A model generated the notes under the pieces. That model worked only from the letters and a program-made list of their open reading frames with translations. It was not told where the DNA came from and did not search any database. DNA of 64,000 nucleotides. It comes from Anaerotignum faecicola. Its GTDB lineage: Bacteria > Bacillota > Clostridia > Lachnospirales > Anaerotignaceae. The stretch covers positions 558,001-622,000 of the forward strand of contig NZ_BHVZ01000001.1 in assembly GCF_003865035.1 (NCBI RefSeq), read 5' to 3'. The position numbers were made by a program, and so were the translations under genes. Positions 1 through 7,748 of the stretch are shown one piece after another; position 1 is the stretch's first letter; each line of letters begins with the position of its first letter.

Positions 1-206
1 AGAAAAATCTACTGTCCTCCCTGATTTTCGAGCAAAAAAATCTCCCTCACGCATTGCCATTTTTTCGGAAAGCAATTTTCATAAGCTGACGCAGCAAAAT
101 GTTCTGCAGAAAGTTTACAGATAGCTGTAGAAACTGTATGATAAAGATATCTGATAAAACGAGCAAAACAAAAAACAAACCGTATAGAAAAGGGGATGCT
201 CATAGA

Positions 207-1103
207 ATGACAGATAAGGATATCTATTTGTGGAGAACCACCGTAAAAACAGGCAGTCAGGATGGGAAGGCATTTGAATTCTGCCTGCAAAACAATATTC
301 TGGGCGTAGGCTGGTGCTTACGCAATACAGATGGCATCCCCTATATCCCGACTTCTATCGAAGAATGTGAGAAAAAAGGGCGCATGCAGTATGATTCCTG
401 TCGCGGCTTTGTTGTATCCATTCACGCCTTAAAGGAAATGGCTGTGGATGATCTGATTTGGACACGCCATAATGGCGTTTACTATTTATGTCGTGTACTG
501 AGCACATGGAAATATAGCTGTGATGCCGCACATATCTATGAGGATGTCATCAACTATGTGGATGTTGAATTCCATGAAATCGGCACTGTTGAGATGGTGC
601 CCGGAAGGGTTGTAAACAGCTTTCGGGCAAGCGCAGCATTGCAACGAATAAAGGGGGATGTTCCGTTGAAATACTCGGAGCACCTGTATAATACGATTAC
701 CGGAACACAATTCTATCCTGACTGCGCTGTGAAAAAAGAAGAAATTCTGGATTTCCTACAGCCGGAGGATGTGGAGGAGGTCGTCAGCTTGTATTTACAG
801 TTAGAAAAAGGCTATCTCCTCTACTCCAGTACAAATAAGCTGGGTACGCAGACCTATGAATTTGTTGCCGTAGCAAGAGACGGCAGCCACAAGGCATATC
901 CGCAGGTCAAGACAGGAAAAACGCCTCTTGACGGCAATCATTATAAGGAATTAACAGCCAACGGAGATAAGGTTTTCCTGTTTACCGTTGAGGGAGAATA
1001 TAAAAACACAGCCGGAATGGATATCATTGACCGAAAAGCGCTGATTGACTTTATATATGGGCATAAACGCATTATGCCCGGCAGAATCAGGCAGTGGCTG
1101 TAA
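207..1103 (+). CDS. Hypothetical protein, possible PUA-like plus restriction-endonuclease-like fold
   Basis: Protein of 298 residues that I do not recognise by name. The ATG at 207 is preferred over an upstream in-frame ATG at 99 because an AGGGG lies just before it. The N-terminal half has the look of a small beta-rich reader domain (segment around IWTRHNGVYYLCRV). Near residues 215-265 an order of Glu (TYEFVAV), Asp (ARDG), then the strand PQVKTG, followed by the hydrophobic strand KVFLFTVEGEY, resembles the Q-x-K variant of PD-(D/E)XK nucleases such as Mrr. This reading is inference; no methylase or partner gene is beside it. A bidirectional terminator follows. Confidence 0.6.
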   Translation: MTDKDIYLWRTTVKTGSQDGKAFEFCLQNNILGVGWCLRNTDGIPYIPTSIEECEKKGRMQYDSCRGFVVSIHALKEMAVDDLIWTRHNGVYYLCRVLSTWKYSCDAAHIYEDVINYVDVEFHEIGTVEMVPGRVVNSFRASAALQRIKGDVPLKYSEHLYNTITGTQFYPDCAVKKEEILDFLQPEDVEEVVSLYLQLEKGYLLYSSTNKLGTQTYEFVAVARDGSHKAYPQVKTGKTPLDGNHYKELTANGDKVFLFTVEGEYKNTAGMDIIDRKALIDFIYGHKRIMPGRIRQWL

Positions 1104-1121
1104 TAGTTTGCCCCATAACTC

Positions 1122-1173
1122 ATAAAAGACCGGCATTGCAGGCGAAAACAGCTTTGCAGTACCGGTCTTTTAT
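1122..1173. terminator. Bidirectional intrinsic terminator
   Basis: Arms ATAAAAGACCGG (1122-1133) and CCGGTCTTTTAT (1162-1173) pair perfectly and have runs of A and T on both sides. It sits between the convergent gene ending at 1103 and the ATPase gene ending at 1227. Confidence 0.8.
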
Positions 1174-1226
1174 CATATTATTTTTATTTTAGGAAGTCCT
1201 CGGAAATTTCCGAAGGAGATATTTTT

Positions 1227-3311
1227 TTATTCTGCATCATCCAGCAGATTCCGCATATCCTGCAAGCTGATAACCAACGTAGAAATATTATGCAGCAATG
1301 CAGATGTTGCAGGCATAAATACGCCGGCTACGCCAAACGCGATTAGCCCTGCATTGATGCCGACGATTGCACGATAATTTCTGTGAATTCTCTTCATCAG
1401 CAGGTTACTGAGCCGTTTCAGCTTTACCAGCTCATGCAAATCGTCCGCCGCAATCGTGATATCTGCGATTTCGCGGGCAATCTCTGCACCATCGCTGATA
1501 GCAATGCCGACATTTGCCGCAGACAACGCAGGAGAATCGTTAATGCCGTCGCCAATCATAATAACCTTGTTGCCCTTTTCTGTTTCCTTGCGTACAAATT
1601 CCGCCTTATCCTCCGGCAGAACCTCGGAAAAGTATTCCTCAATGCCGACCTTTTTTGCGATTGCTGCCGCGGTGTGCTCGTTATCCCCCGTCATCATTAC
1701 GATTCTTTTCAGACCAAGCGCCCTCAGATTGCTGATAACCTCTGCCGCCTCTGCACGCAGGGGGTCTTCAATGCAGATAACCGCCGCCAGCCTGCCGTCA
1801 ATTGCCAGATACAGGTGAGAATACTCCTTCGGCAGTGCATCGAATTTTTCCTGCTCCGCAGGGTCAATCGTGCATGCCTCATCTTCAAATACAAAATGGT
1901 AGCTGCCAATCACAACCTTCTGCCCTTCTACGGAAGATGCAATGCCGTGTGCAACGATATATTCCACCTTGGAATGGGTTTCTTCGTGCTCCAGACCTTT
2001 TTCTGCCGCCGCAGAAACAACCGCCTTTGCCATAGAATGAGGGAAATGCTCCTCCAGACAGGCCGCCAGACACAGCAGCTCGTCTTCCTCCTTGTCGCAG
2101 AAGGTGTAAACCCTGCGAACCGCAGGCTTTGCCTTTGTCAGTGTGCCTGTTTTATCGAATACGATGGTATTTGCTTCCGCAACTGCTTCCAGATATTTGC
2201 CGCCCTTTACGGTGATATGATAAGAACCGGCTTCGCGGATTGCAGAAAGCACGGAGATAGGCATGGAAAGCTTCAATGCGCAGGAGAAATCAACCATCAG
2301 TACAGCCAGTGCCTTCGTCACATTTCTTGTCAGCGCATAAATCAATCCTGTCCCCAGAAGGGTATACGGAACCAGTCTGTCCGCCAGATGCTCTGCTCTG
2401 CTTTCCACTGTGGATTTCAGCTTTTCGGAATCCTCAATCATGGTTACGATTTTTTCAAACCGTGTGGAGCCGCTCATTTCTCTGACCTGTAAAACGATTT
2501 CGCCTTCCTCCACAACCGTACCTGCGTATACGTATGTACCGACTTCCTTTCTGACGGGCAGGGATTCACCCGTCATGGATGCCTGATTGACCATTGCTTC
2601 GCCCTGACGAATAACCCCGTCGAAGGGAATGACATTGCCCATGCGAACAACAACGCTGTCACCAAGCGCAACCTCCTTCGCAGAAACCAGAATTTCCTGT
2701 CCGTCCTGCAACAGCCATACCTTGCTGACATTTAGAGACATGCTCCTTGCCAGATCGTCAACGGACTTCTTATGTGTCCATTCCTCCAATGTTTCGCCGA
2801 TCCCTAACAAATACATAACAGATGCTGCTGTGTTCATTTCGCCGCGGAATACGGAAACGCCGATAGCAACCGCATCCAGTACGCTGACCTCAATTTTGCG
2901 CTGCAGCAGGCAATGCGCCCCTTGATACAGATATTTTACGGATTTCACAGCCGTAATTGCCGCGCGAACGGGATAAGGCAGGAACAGCTTTTTCCCGAAA
3001 TGTATCAATGTCTGTCCAACCAGCCTGCTCTGATATTCCGCATTCATCTCTCTGGAAGAATGTCCGGAAATTGCCGTAGGCAGCTCCACCCTGTCATAGC
3101 AGAACTGCTTCAATGCAGTAATGATGTCTGCACGCTCCGCAGTGTATGTAACAACGGCATCACAGGTCTTTTCATATACCTTAGCGTGTGCCACGCCGGG
3201 CAGCCCCTCCAGATAGTATTGCAGGGTATCCGCCTCAGCAAAGGTCATTCTGTTCTGCATCATGTGCACACGAAGTCTGCCCTCTATTTCATGCTTAATT
3301 TGAAATCTCAT
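1227..3311 (-). CDS. Heavy-metal P-type ATPase lacking the CPC motif
   Basis: A 694-residue P1B-type ATPase. Visible parts: an N-terminal HMA-like ferredoxin fold (about residues 1-60) without a CxxC metal site; the actuator TGES motif; the phosphorylation motif DKTGTLT; the P-domain MTGDN and GDGIND motifs; then two C-terminal helices. The intramembrane ion motif, normally CPC or SPC, reads VDFSCALKLSMP, so CPC is replaced by FSC and the proline is missing. The start at 3311 is chosen because GGAGG lies 7 nt before that ATG; an in-frame ATG at 3341 lies inside a terminator hairpin. It is last in a minus-strand metal module. Substrate and direction cannot be told from sequence; Fe(II), Mn(II) or another divalent ion are possible. 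Confidence 0.93.
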   Translation of the reverse strand: MRFQIKHEIEGRLRVHMMQNRMTFAEADTLQYYLEGLPGVAHAKVYEKTCDAVVTYTAERADIITALKQFCYDRVELPTAISGHSSREMNAEYQSRLVGQTLIHFGKKLFLPYPVRAAITAVKSVKYLYQGAHCLLQRKIEVSVLDAVAIGVSVFRGEMNTAASVMYLLGIGETLEEWTHKKSVDDLARSMSLNVSKVWLLQDGQEILVSAKEVALGDSVVVRMGNVIPFDGVIRQGEAMVNQASMTGESLPVRKEVGTYVYAGTVVEEGEIVLQVREMSGSTRFEKIVTMIEDSEKLKSTVESRAEHLADRLVPYTLLGTGLIYALTRNVTKALAVLMVDFSCALKLSMPISVLSAIREAGSYHITVKGGKYLEAVAEANTIVFDKTGTLTKAKPAVRRVYTFCDKEEDELLCLAACLEEHFPHSMAKAVVSAAAEKGLEHEETHSKVEYIVAHGIASSVEGQKVVIGSYHFVFEDEACTIDPAEQEKFDALPKEYSHLYLAIDGRLAAVICIEDPLRAEAAEVISNLRALGLKRIVMMTGDNEHTAAAIAKKVGIEEYFSEVLPEDKAEFVRKETEKGNKVIMIGDGINDSPALSAANVGIAISDGAEIAREIADITIAADDLHELVKLKRLSNLLMKRIHRNYRAIVGINAGLIAFGVAGVFMPATSALLHNISTLVISLQDMRNLLDDAE

Positions 3312-3323
3312 GTTTACACCTCC

Positions 3324-3351
3324 AAAGAAAAACGGAGCCATAGGCCCCGTT
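3324..3351 (-). terminator. Intrinsic terminator or attenuator inside the metal module
   Basis: On the minus strand AACGGGGCC-TAT-GGCTCCGTT is followed directly by TTTTTCTTT. It lies between the stop of the DUF6110-like gene (3369) and the Shine-Dalgarno of the ATPase gene, so it would cut ATPase transcription unless read through. Confidence 0.7.
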
Positions 3352-3368
3352 ATCAGAACTCTCGTTCC

Positions 3369-3683
3369 TTATGCTTCTGTTGCTTCTGTTGTTTCTTCAG
3401 CTTCTTCTGCTTCCTCTACGGAGTTCTCCTTTTCGTAGCGTTTCTCGTTGATCTGCTTTGCTTCAGCCAAAATATCCTCTGCGTTTTCCTGTACAACATT
3501 TGTTGTTTTCATCACGCAATCCTTTGCACGCAGCACTGCAGCAGTACCCTGTGTGTAAACCTTCTTCGCATCCTTGCTGCCCAGAACCTTCAGCCCTGCT
3601 GTACCGAACAGCACACCACCTGCAAAAACAGCAACCTTATCCAACTTAATATTTTTTACACAATCCAGACATTTTTTAAGCAT
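3369..3683 (-). CDS. DUF6110-like small protein
   Basis: A 104-residue protein. It has a short Cys-containing N-terminus (MLKKCLDCVKN), a Gly-rich hydrophobic stretch (VAVFAGGVLFGTAGLKVLGS, about residues 17-36) that could insert in or lie on the membrane, an amphipathic middle helix, and an acidic Glu-rich tail. An AGGAGG 8 nt before the ATG fixes the start. I associate this pattern with the uncharacterised family DUF6110 from memory. Such proteins sit next to CPC-less P-type ATPases, as here. Function unknown; a membrane adaptor or metal-handling partner of the ATPase is an inference from context. Confidence 0.75.
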   Translation of the reverse strand: MLKKCLDCVKNIKLDKVAVFAGGVLFGTAGLKVLGSKDAKKVYTQGTAAVLRAKDCVMKTTNVVQENAEDILAEAKQINEKRYEKENSVEEAEEAEETTEATEA

Positions 3684-3707
3684 ATTAAAAACCTCCTTTA
3701 AATTTTA

Positions 3708-3788
3708 TCATTTTCTCTTGTAACCGGTGAGCATGGTCATGAAGAAACAAAACACGCAAAGCCATGCCCATGTTTTATGATTTTTCAT
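3708..3788 (-). CDS. 26-residue single-span membrane peptide
   Basis: A very short gene with an AGGAGG placed 6 nt before its ATG. The peptide begins MKNHKTWAWL, has one hydrophobic helix (residues 8-22, including CVFCFFMTML) and ends GYKRK. The arrangement (short basic head, one helix, TGY-Lys-Arg-Lys tail) fits a tiny membrane protein seen beside DUF6110 and CPC-less ATPase genes (I recall a family like DUF6219, not certain). It has its own promoter. Possible role: small regulatory subunit of the ATPase, by analogy with other micropeptide-regulated pumps; this is inference. Confidence 0.7.
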   Translation of the reverse strand: MKNHKTWAWLCVFCFFMTMLTGYKRK

Positions 3789-3820
3789 ACAAAACCTCCT
3801 CATCTGTTGTTTTCTGTCTA

Positions 3821-3850
3821 ATAATAGCACTTTTTTGTAAAATTAGCCAA
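3821..3850 (-). promoter_or_regulatory. Sigma-A promoter of the small-peptide operon
   Basis: Minus strand TTGGCT (3850-3845), an 18-nt spacer and TATTAT (3826-3821), about 33 nt before the ATG of the 26-residue peptide. It suggests that the peptide, DUF6110 gene and ATPase can be transcribed apart from the regulator gene. Confidence 0.55.
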
Positions 3851-3878
3851 GCATAACATCCTTTATTGATATTTTTTT

Positions 3879-4352
3879 TCAAATTGCATCTGTTTTGTAG
3901 ACATTTTTTACAGAAAGCACCCTTTCGTCTTTCAGGTAACCACAGTCTCGCAGACCCGTCTGCAACACCCTGTTCCACTCTGCCGCATCCAAATGCAGCT
4001 TTCCACCATCCTCCAGCATCACAGTTATGACTCTGCCCTCCGCAGGCTCTGTCATTTCCGAAAATTTATAGAGATTTCTGCGGTTGATGGCACCGATTTC
4101 CTCCAGCATATTCAGCGTGCGGTATACCGTTGCCGTGCCGATTTTCTTGTTGATTTTCGAGGTTTTATATAAGATTTCCTTGCAGCTGCCGCAATCATTT
4201 TCCAGAATAATATCAATCACCGCAATACGCTGCTTTGTGATGCGGTAGCCGCCTTCCTTCAGCTTTCGTAAAATCATCTCTCTCTGCATGTGAATACGAA
4301 AATTTTCAAAATCTATTGGCGCTTCCTTTTCGATTTTTGTAAACTGTCTCAC
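3879..4352 (-). CDS. Atypical Fur-family transcriptional regulator
   Basis: A 157-residue protein with a clear Fur-type winged helix (about residues 25-100: GGYRITKQRIAVIDIILEND, then GTATVYRTLNMLEEIGAINR). The C-terminal half differs from Fur, Zur and PerR: the histidine-rich segment after the winged helix and the CxxC pairs that hold structural zinc are absent, leaving a short domain with EDGGKLHLDAAEW. It probably senses through another mechanism or relies on few ligands (two His/Asp-containing segments remain). It lies between the HMA-protein gene and the ATPase group, and its own promoter carries a double palindrome in the spacer, so autoregulation is likely. Confidence 0.85.
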   Translation of the reverse strand: MRQFTKIEKEAPIDFENFRIHMQREMILRKLKEGGYRITKQRIAVIDIILENDCGSCKEILYKTSKINKKIGTATVYRTLNMLEEIGAINRRNLYKFSEMTEPAEGRVITVMLEDGGKLHLDAAEWNRVLQTGLRDCGYLKDERVLSVKNVYKTDAI

Positions 4353-4400
4353 CCCTGCGCCTCCAATCCTTTTTATATCTGATAAAAACTGATTTTGTGA

Positions 4401-4431
4401 TTAGTATAGACTAACATTAGTTAGTTGTCAA
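4401..4431 (-). promoter_or_regulatory. Promoter of the Fur-like gene with operator in the spacer
   Basis: Minus strand TTGACA (4431-4426), 17-nt spacer, TATACT (4408-4403). The spacer and -10 are covered by two overlapping inverted repeats: ACTAAC-N4-GTTAGT (4410-4425) and TTAGT-N4-ACTAA (4401-4414). The second motif recurs in front of the HMA gene, which marks it as the likely site for the Fur-like protein. Confidence 0.75.
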
Positions 4432-4476
4432 TAACTGCATGGTATATCCGTTCGAAAAATCCCGTTTTTATAAATT

Positions 4477-4512
4477 AAAAATGTGACAGAAAAAGCTCCC
4501 CATCACATTTTT
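4477..4512. terminator. Intrinsic terminator after the HMA gene
   Basis: Perfect 10-bp arms AAAAATGTGA (4477-4486) and TCACATTTTT (4503-4512), with T-rich flanks. It lies just downstream of the HMA gene stop (4550) on the minus strand. Confidence 0.75.
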
Positions 4513-4549
4513 ATATTTTTTCCTATATTTATGTAGAAAAAGAAATGCC

Positions 4550-4933
4550 CTATTTATTCTTGTTTCTGTCTCTTACGCCCACCAATGTATACCCCGTTGG
4601 GCGCAAAATCATTTTAAACTGATCATCGGTATATTCCTTTTTCATCCGCACAAAAGCGGAATTTCTTTTCAAATCTGCCACGGCCCAAATGTCTCCCTGC
4701 TCATTCAGTGCATTTTCCACATACCGCACGCAGTTTTCGCAGGTCATCCCCTTGATATCCAGAACGGCAGTATAGGGGTAATCCTCCGGATTCTTGTCCG
4801 CTACCTCAACCCTTCTGCCCTCTCCGCTGTCCGCAGAGCCACAGCAGCCGTATTTCATACTCATTTTATATTTTTTCACCGTAAAAATCGCAATCACAAT
4901 AATCACAACTGCCACGATACTGTTAAGCAGCAT
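4550..4933 (-). CDS. Membrane-anchored heavy-metal-associated (HMA) domain protein
   Basis: 127 residues: one N-terminal membrane span (MLLNSIVAVVIIVIAIFTV), a basic stretch, a Cys pair (KYGCCG, about residue 31), a linker, then an HMA domain with the metal motif GMTCENC (about residues 62-68). The N-terminal part resembles FeoB-associated Cys-rich membrane proteins, and the whole looks like a tethered metal chaperone on the cytoplasmic face. The ATG at 4933 follows GAGAGGGATTTTT; a longer frame from 4993 has no good ribosome site. It is transcribed from its own promoter with a downstream operator shared with the Fur-like gene. Confidence 0.85.
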   Translation of the reverse strand: MLLNSIVAVVIIVIAIFTVKKYKMSMKYGCCGSADSGEGRRVEVADKNPEDYPYTAVLDIKGMTCENCVRYVENALNEQGDIWAVADLKRNSAFVRMKKEYTDDQFKMILRPTGYTLVGVRDRNKNK

Positions 4934-5064
4934 AAAAATCCCTCTCTTTCTCTCCTGCTTTTCCACATACAAAAAGATGGACAAAATATCCATCCTTCGT
5001 ATGTAAAAAGATTTTTTTGATGTATTTTCCGATTGGCTCGATCGGATGAGTGATAATTTTTACT

Positions 5065-5119
5065 GTTAGCTTTGACTAACTTATGGATTTATTGTAGCAC
5101 TGTTTTTCCTACCTGTCAA
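5065..5119 (-). promoter_or_regulatory. Promoter and operator of the HMA gene
   Basis: Minus strand TTGACA (5119-5114), 17-nt spacer, TACAAT (5096-5091). Just downstream of the expected start lies GTTAG-N6-CTAAC (5065-5080), which contains TTAGC-N4-ACTAA, the same motif as in the Fur-like gene promoter. Confidence 0.75.
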
Positions 5120-5183
5120 CTGGTTTTTTCATTCCTTTTTGATTTATTTCTATCAATAATTTATTTCTACACAATAGCTGCAC

Positions 5184-5218
5184 AAAAAAACATCCGCAGG
5201 AAAATTCCTGCGGATGTT
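5184..5218 (-). terminator. Terminator of the ribosomal protein operon
   Basis: Arms AACATCCGCAGGAA (5189-5202) and TTCCTGCGGATGTT (5205-5218), followed on the minus strand by a T run at 5190-5184. It ends the operon right after rplL, so rpoB does not follow. Confidence 0.85.
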
Positions 5219-5242
5219 AAGGATTCTTAGGATTTCAGAAGA

Positions 5243-5617
5243 TTACTTCAGTGTTACTTTAGCGCCAACTTCTTCCAGTTTAGCCTTGATTGCTTCTGCA
5301 TCTTCTTTGGAAGCCTGTTCTTTCAGAACCTTGGGAGCGTTGTCTACAGCTTCCTTAGCTTCTTTCAGACCCAGACCTGTTACTTCACGAACAACCTTGA
5401 TTACTTTAATCTTTTCGGAACCAACTTCTGTCAGTTCAACGTCAAATTCTGTCTTTTCAGCTGCTGCATCGCCTGCTGCGGGGCCAGCTACTACTGCTAC
5501 GCCTGCTGCTGCGGATACGCCGAATTCTTCTTCTGCTGCTTTTACCAGATCATTCAGTTCCAGTACTGTCAGTTCTTTTACTGCTGCGATGATTTCTTCG
5601 ATTGTCAGTTTTGCCAT
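5243..5617 (-). CDS. rplL: 50S ribosomal protein L7/L12
   Basis: A 124-residue acidic protein with the standard architecture: N-terminal dimerisation region ([20 protein letters not shown]), an Ala/Gly-rich hinge (about residues 35-55) and the C-terminal domain ending [10 protein letters not shown] that contacts translation factors. It forms the ribosomal stalk with L10. CGGAGG precedes the ATG. It is the last gene of the operon and is followed by a strong terminator. Confidence 0.98.
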   Translation of the reverse strand: MAKLTIEEIIAAVKELTVLELNDLVKAAEEEFGVSAAAGVAVVAGPAAGDAAAEKTEFDVELTEVGSEKIKVIKVVREVTGLGLKEAKEAVDNAPKVLKEQASKEDAEAIKAKLEEVGAKVTLK

Positions 5618-5727
5618 TGTAAAGCACCTCCGATAATATTTATGGTTTATTTTTTCAAGTTTTCTTTGTTTTGCAAATCGCTGTGCCTATGCACATCTTC
5701 TTTGCTTATGCGGTTTTCTTTCTAAGA

Positions 5728-6222
5728 TTATTCCGCTGCTGCGTCTTTCTTTGCGATCTGATCGATAACGCGTGCGAAAGAGGACAGGGGGGATTTGAAG
5801 CTGCCCAGCAGTTTGGAGAGCAGAACCTCTCTGGAAGGGATATCTGCAATCTTCTTCATGCCTTCTGCGTCATAAACAACGCCTTCAACCACACCTGCTT
5901 TGAATTCCAGCTCTTTTACATCCTTTGCTACCTTGTTCAGGATGCTTGCGCCTGCTGTTGCATCTTCATAAGAGAATGCGAATGCGCTGGGACCTGCCAG
6001 ATATTCATCCAGGCCTTCAAATTCTGTGCCCTGGATTGCAAAATGCATCATTGTATTTTTGTAAACTTTATAATCAACACCTGCATCTCTGAGCTGTTTT
6101 CTCAGTGCTGTGTCCTGTTCTACAGTCAAGCCTCTTGCATCAACCATAACTACGGATGCTGCCTTTTCCAGCTTTTCTTTGATTTCGTTTACAACTACCT
6201 GTTTCTGTTCAACTTTTGCCAT
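5728..6222 (-). CDS. rplJ: 50S ribosomal protein L10
   Basis: A 164-residue protein that anchors L7/L12 dimers to 23S rRNA. The start [11 protein letters not shown] at 6222 is preceded by AGGAGG and AAGGA. An upstream extension to 6345 is the translated leader and is rejected because it overlaps the conserved L10 leader RNA. The C-terminal helix that binds L7/L12 ([13 protein letters not shown]) is present. In Firmicutes the L10-L12 complex binds the leader and represses the pair. Confidence 0.97.
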   Translation of the reverse strand: MAKVEQKQVVVNEIKEKLEKAASVVMVDARGLTVEQDTALRKQLRDAGVDYKVYKNTMMHFAIQGTEFEGLDEYLAGPSAFAFSYEDATAGASILNKVAKDVKELEFKAGVVEGVVYDAEGMKKIADIPSREVLLSKLLGSFKSPLSSFARVIDQIAKKDAAAE

Positions 6223-6259
6223 TGTTTCCTTACACCTCCTCGGAATCCTACTTTTGTTT

Positions 6260-6375
6260 CCTGTCATTGAAAAAGCCTCTTTGCACATAGACAAAGAGGC
6301 TGAAACGCTCATAGCAATTTTTCCTCGGCAGGATTTACGCGGCAAACCGCACCTGCTGTCTACGGCAATGATTCA
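6260..6375 (-). promoter_or_regulatory. Ribosomal L10 leader with attenuator hairpin
   Basis: Between rplA and rplJ the minus strand carries GACAGCAGGTGCGG and further on AAATCCTGCCGAGG, the pairing and bulge signature of Firmicute L10 leaders, then an attenuator: GCCTCTTTG...CAAAGAGGC (6300-6275) followed by TTTTTC. Binding of L10(L12)4 is expected to favour termination. Confidence 0.8.
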
Positions 6376-6440
6376 GTTTTTTCATTCAACTTGTTCATTT
6401 TACCCTATAAACAAGCGCCTGTCAAGGAATTTTCCAAAGA

Positions 6441-7136
6441 TTATTCGGAAATTTTTGCAGGGTTTACTTTTACGCCGGGGCCCATTGTGGTTGTCAGTAC
6501 AACGCTCTTCATGTACTGACCCTTTGCAGCCTGGGGTTTTGCTTTTATAATTGCACTCATCAGAGTCTGGAAGTTTTCTGCCAGTTTTTCGGAACCGAAA
6601 GATACCTTGCCTACAGGCACATGAATGATGTTTGTCTTATCCAGACGGTATTCGATCTTACCTGCTTTGATGTCATTGATTGCTTTTGTAACATCCATGG
6701 TTACTGTGCCTGCCTTGGGGTTGGGCATCAGGCCTTTAGGACCCAGCACACGACCCAGACGGCCAACAACGCCCATCATATCGGGAGTTGCTACTGCAAC
6801 GTCGAAACCGAACCAGTTTTCATTCTGAATCTTAGGAATCAGATCCTCTGCGCCTACGAAATCCGCACCTGCTGCAAGTGCTTCTTCAGCCTTTGCACCC
6901 TTTGCGAATACCAATACACGAACTGTTTTACCTGTACCGTGAGGAAGAACTACGGCACCACGAACCTGCTGATCAGCATGTCTGCTGTCAACACCCAAAC
7001 GAATATGTGCTTCTACTGTAGCGTCAAATTTTGTAGTAGATGTTTTCTGTACCAGATCGATTGCATCTGCTGCATCATACAGCATTGTGCTATCTACGAG
7101 CTTAGCTGCCTCGCTATATTTTTTACCTCTTTTCAC
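6441..7136 (-). CDS. rplA: 50S ribosomal protein L1
   Basis: A 231-residue L1 stalk protein with family motifs [13 protein letters not shown] and [17 protein letters not shown]. The start codon is GTG at 7136, preceded by AAGGAGG at a 9-nt spacing. It lies directly downstream of rplK, as in most bacteria, and probably also binds its mRNA to autoregulate. Confidence 0.98.
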   Translation of the reverse strand: MKRGKKYSEAAKLVDSTMLYDAADAIDLVQKTSTTKFDATVEAHIRLGVDSRHADQQVRGAVVLPHGTGKTVRVLVFAKGAKAEEALAAGADFVGAEDLIPKIQNENWFGFDVAVATPDMMGVVGRLGRVLGPKGLMPNPKAGTVTMDVTKAINDIKAGKIEYRLDKTNIIHVPVGKVSFGSEKLAENFQTLMSAIIKAKPQAAKGQYMKSVVLTTTMGPGVKVNPAKISE

Positions 7137-7218
7137 TTTCGTGACCTCCTTATGTGGTAGTATCGGGAGAATTCCCTCCCACTCTATACGCCGTAATTTA
7201 TCTGTTTAAAAATTCGGC

Positions 7219-7644
7219 TTATTCTTCAACAACGATACCCATGCTTCTAGCTGTGCCACAGATCATGCTGTAAGCTGCTTCAACGTTAGCTGCGTTCAGG
7301 TCGGGCATTTTCATTTCAGCGATTTCCATTACTTTTGCCTTGGGCAGTTTTGCAACCTTTGTTTTGTTAGGTGTGCCGGAAGCTGCTTCAATGCCGGCTG
7401 CCTTTTTCAGCAGAACTGCTGCGGGGGGTGTTTTTGTAACGAAAGAATAGCTTCTGTCCTGATATACTGTAATAACTACAGGGATGATCAGACCAGCCTG
7501 AGATGCTGTTTTTTCATTGAATTCCTTGCAGAAGCCCATGATGTTCACACCATGCTGACCCAGTGCGGGACCAACAGGAGGAGCGGGTGTTGCCTTCGCT
7601 GCGGGGATCTGTAATTTAATATAACCTGTTACTTTCTTTGCCAT
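7219..7644 (-). CDS. rplK: 50S ribosomal protein L11
   Basis: A 141-residue protein of the GTPase-associated centre. Conserved features: N-terminal [20 protein letters not shown], the proline-rich stretch around residues 20-30, and the C-terminal RNA-binding domain with [19 protein letters not shown] precedes the ATG. Second ribosomal gene after nusG. Confidence 0.98.
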   Translation of the reverse strand: MAKKVTGYIKLQIPAAKATPAPPVGPALGQHGVNIMGFCKEFNEKTASQAGLIIPVVITVYQDRSYSFVTKTPPAAVLLKKAAGIEAASGTPNKTKVAKLPKAKVMEIAEMKMPDLNAANVEAAYSMICGTARSMGIVVEE

Positions 7645-7748
7645 GATGGCACCTCCTATAAATGTGGTAATTAGCGGGGATTTTCCCTCCCACTTGGCAG
7701 AATTTTCTGCCGTTTAACAAACAATTAACTAAAAAATGTGTAAGCTTT

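Noticed and set aside
1..206. A 93-codon minus-strand frame at the window start
   Set aside because: No ribosome site or family pattern; the stretch shows nothing else beyond the 5' region of the first gene.
1383..2492. A 369-codon plus-strand frame
   Set aside because: Antisense shadow of the CPC-less ATPase; composition is Arg/Cys/His-rich with no family match.
3775..3978. A 67-codon minus-strand frame
   Set aside because: Out-of-frame overlap of the Fur-like gene end and the small peptide gene; no ribosome site.
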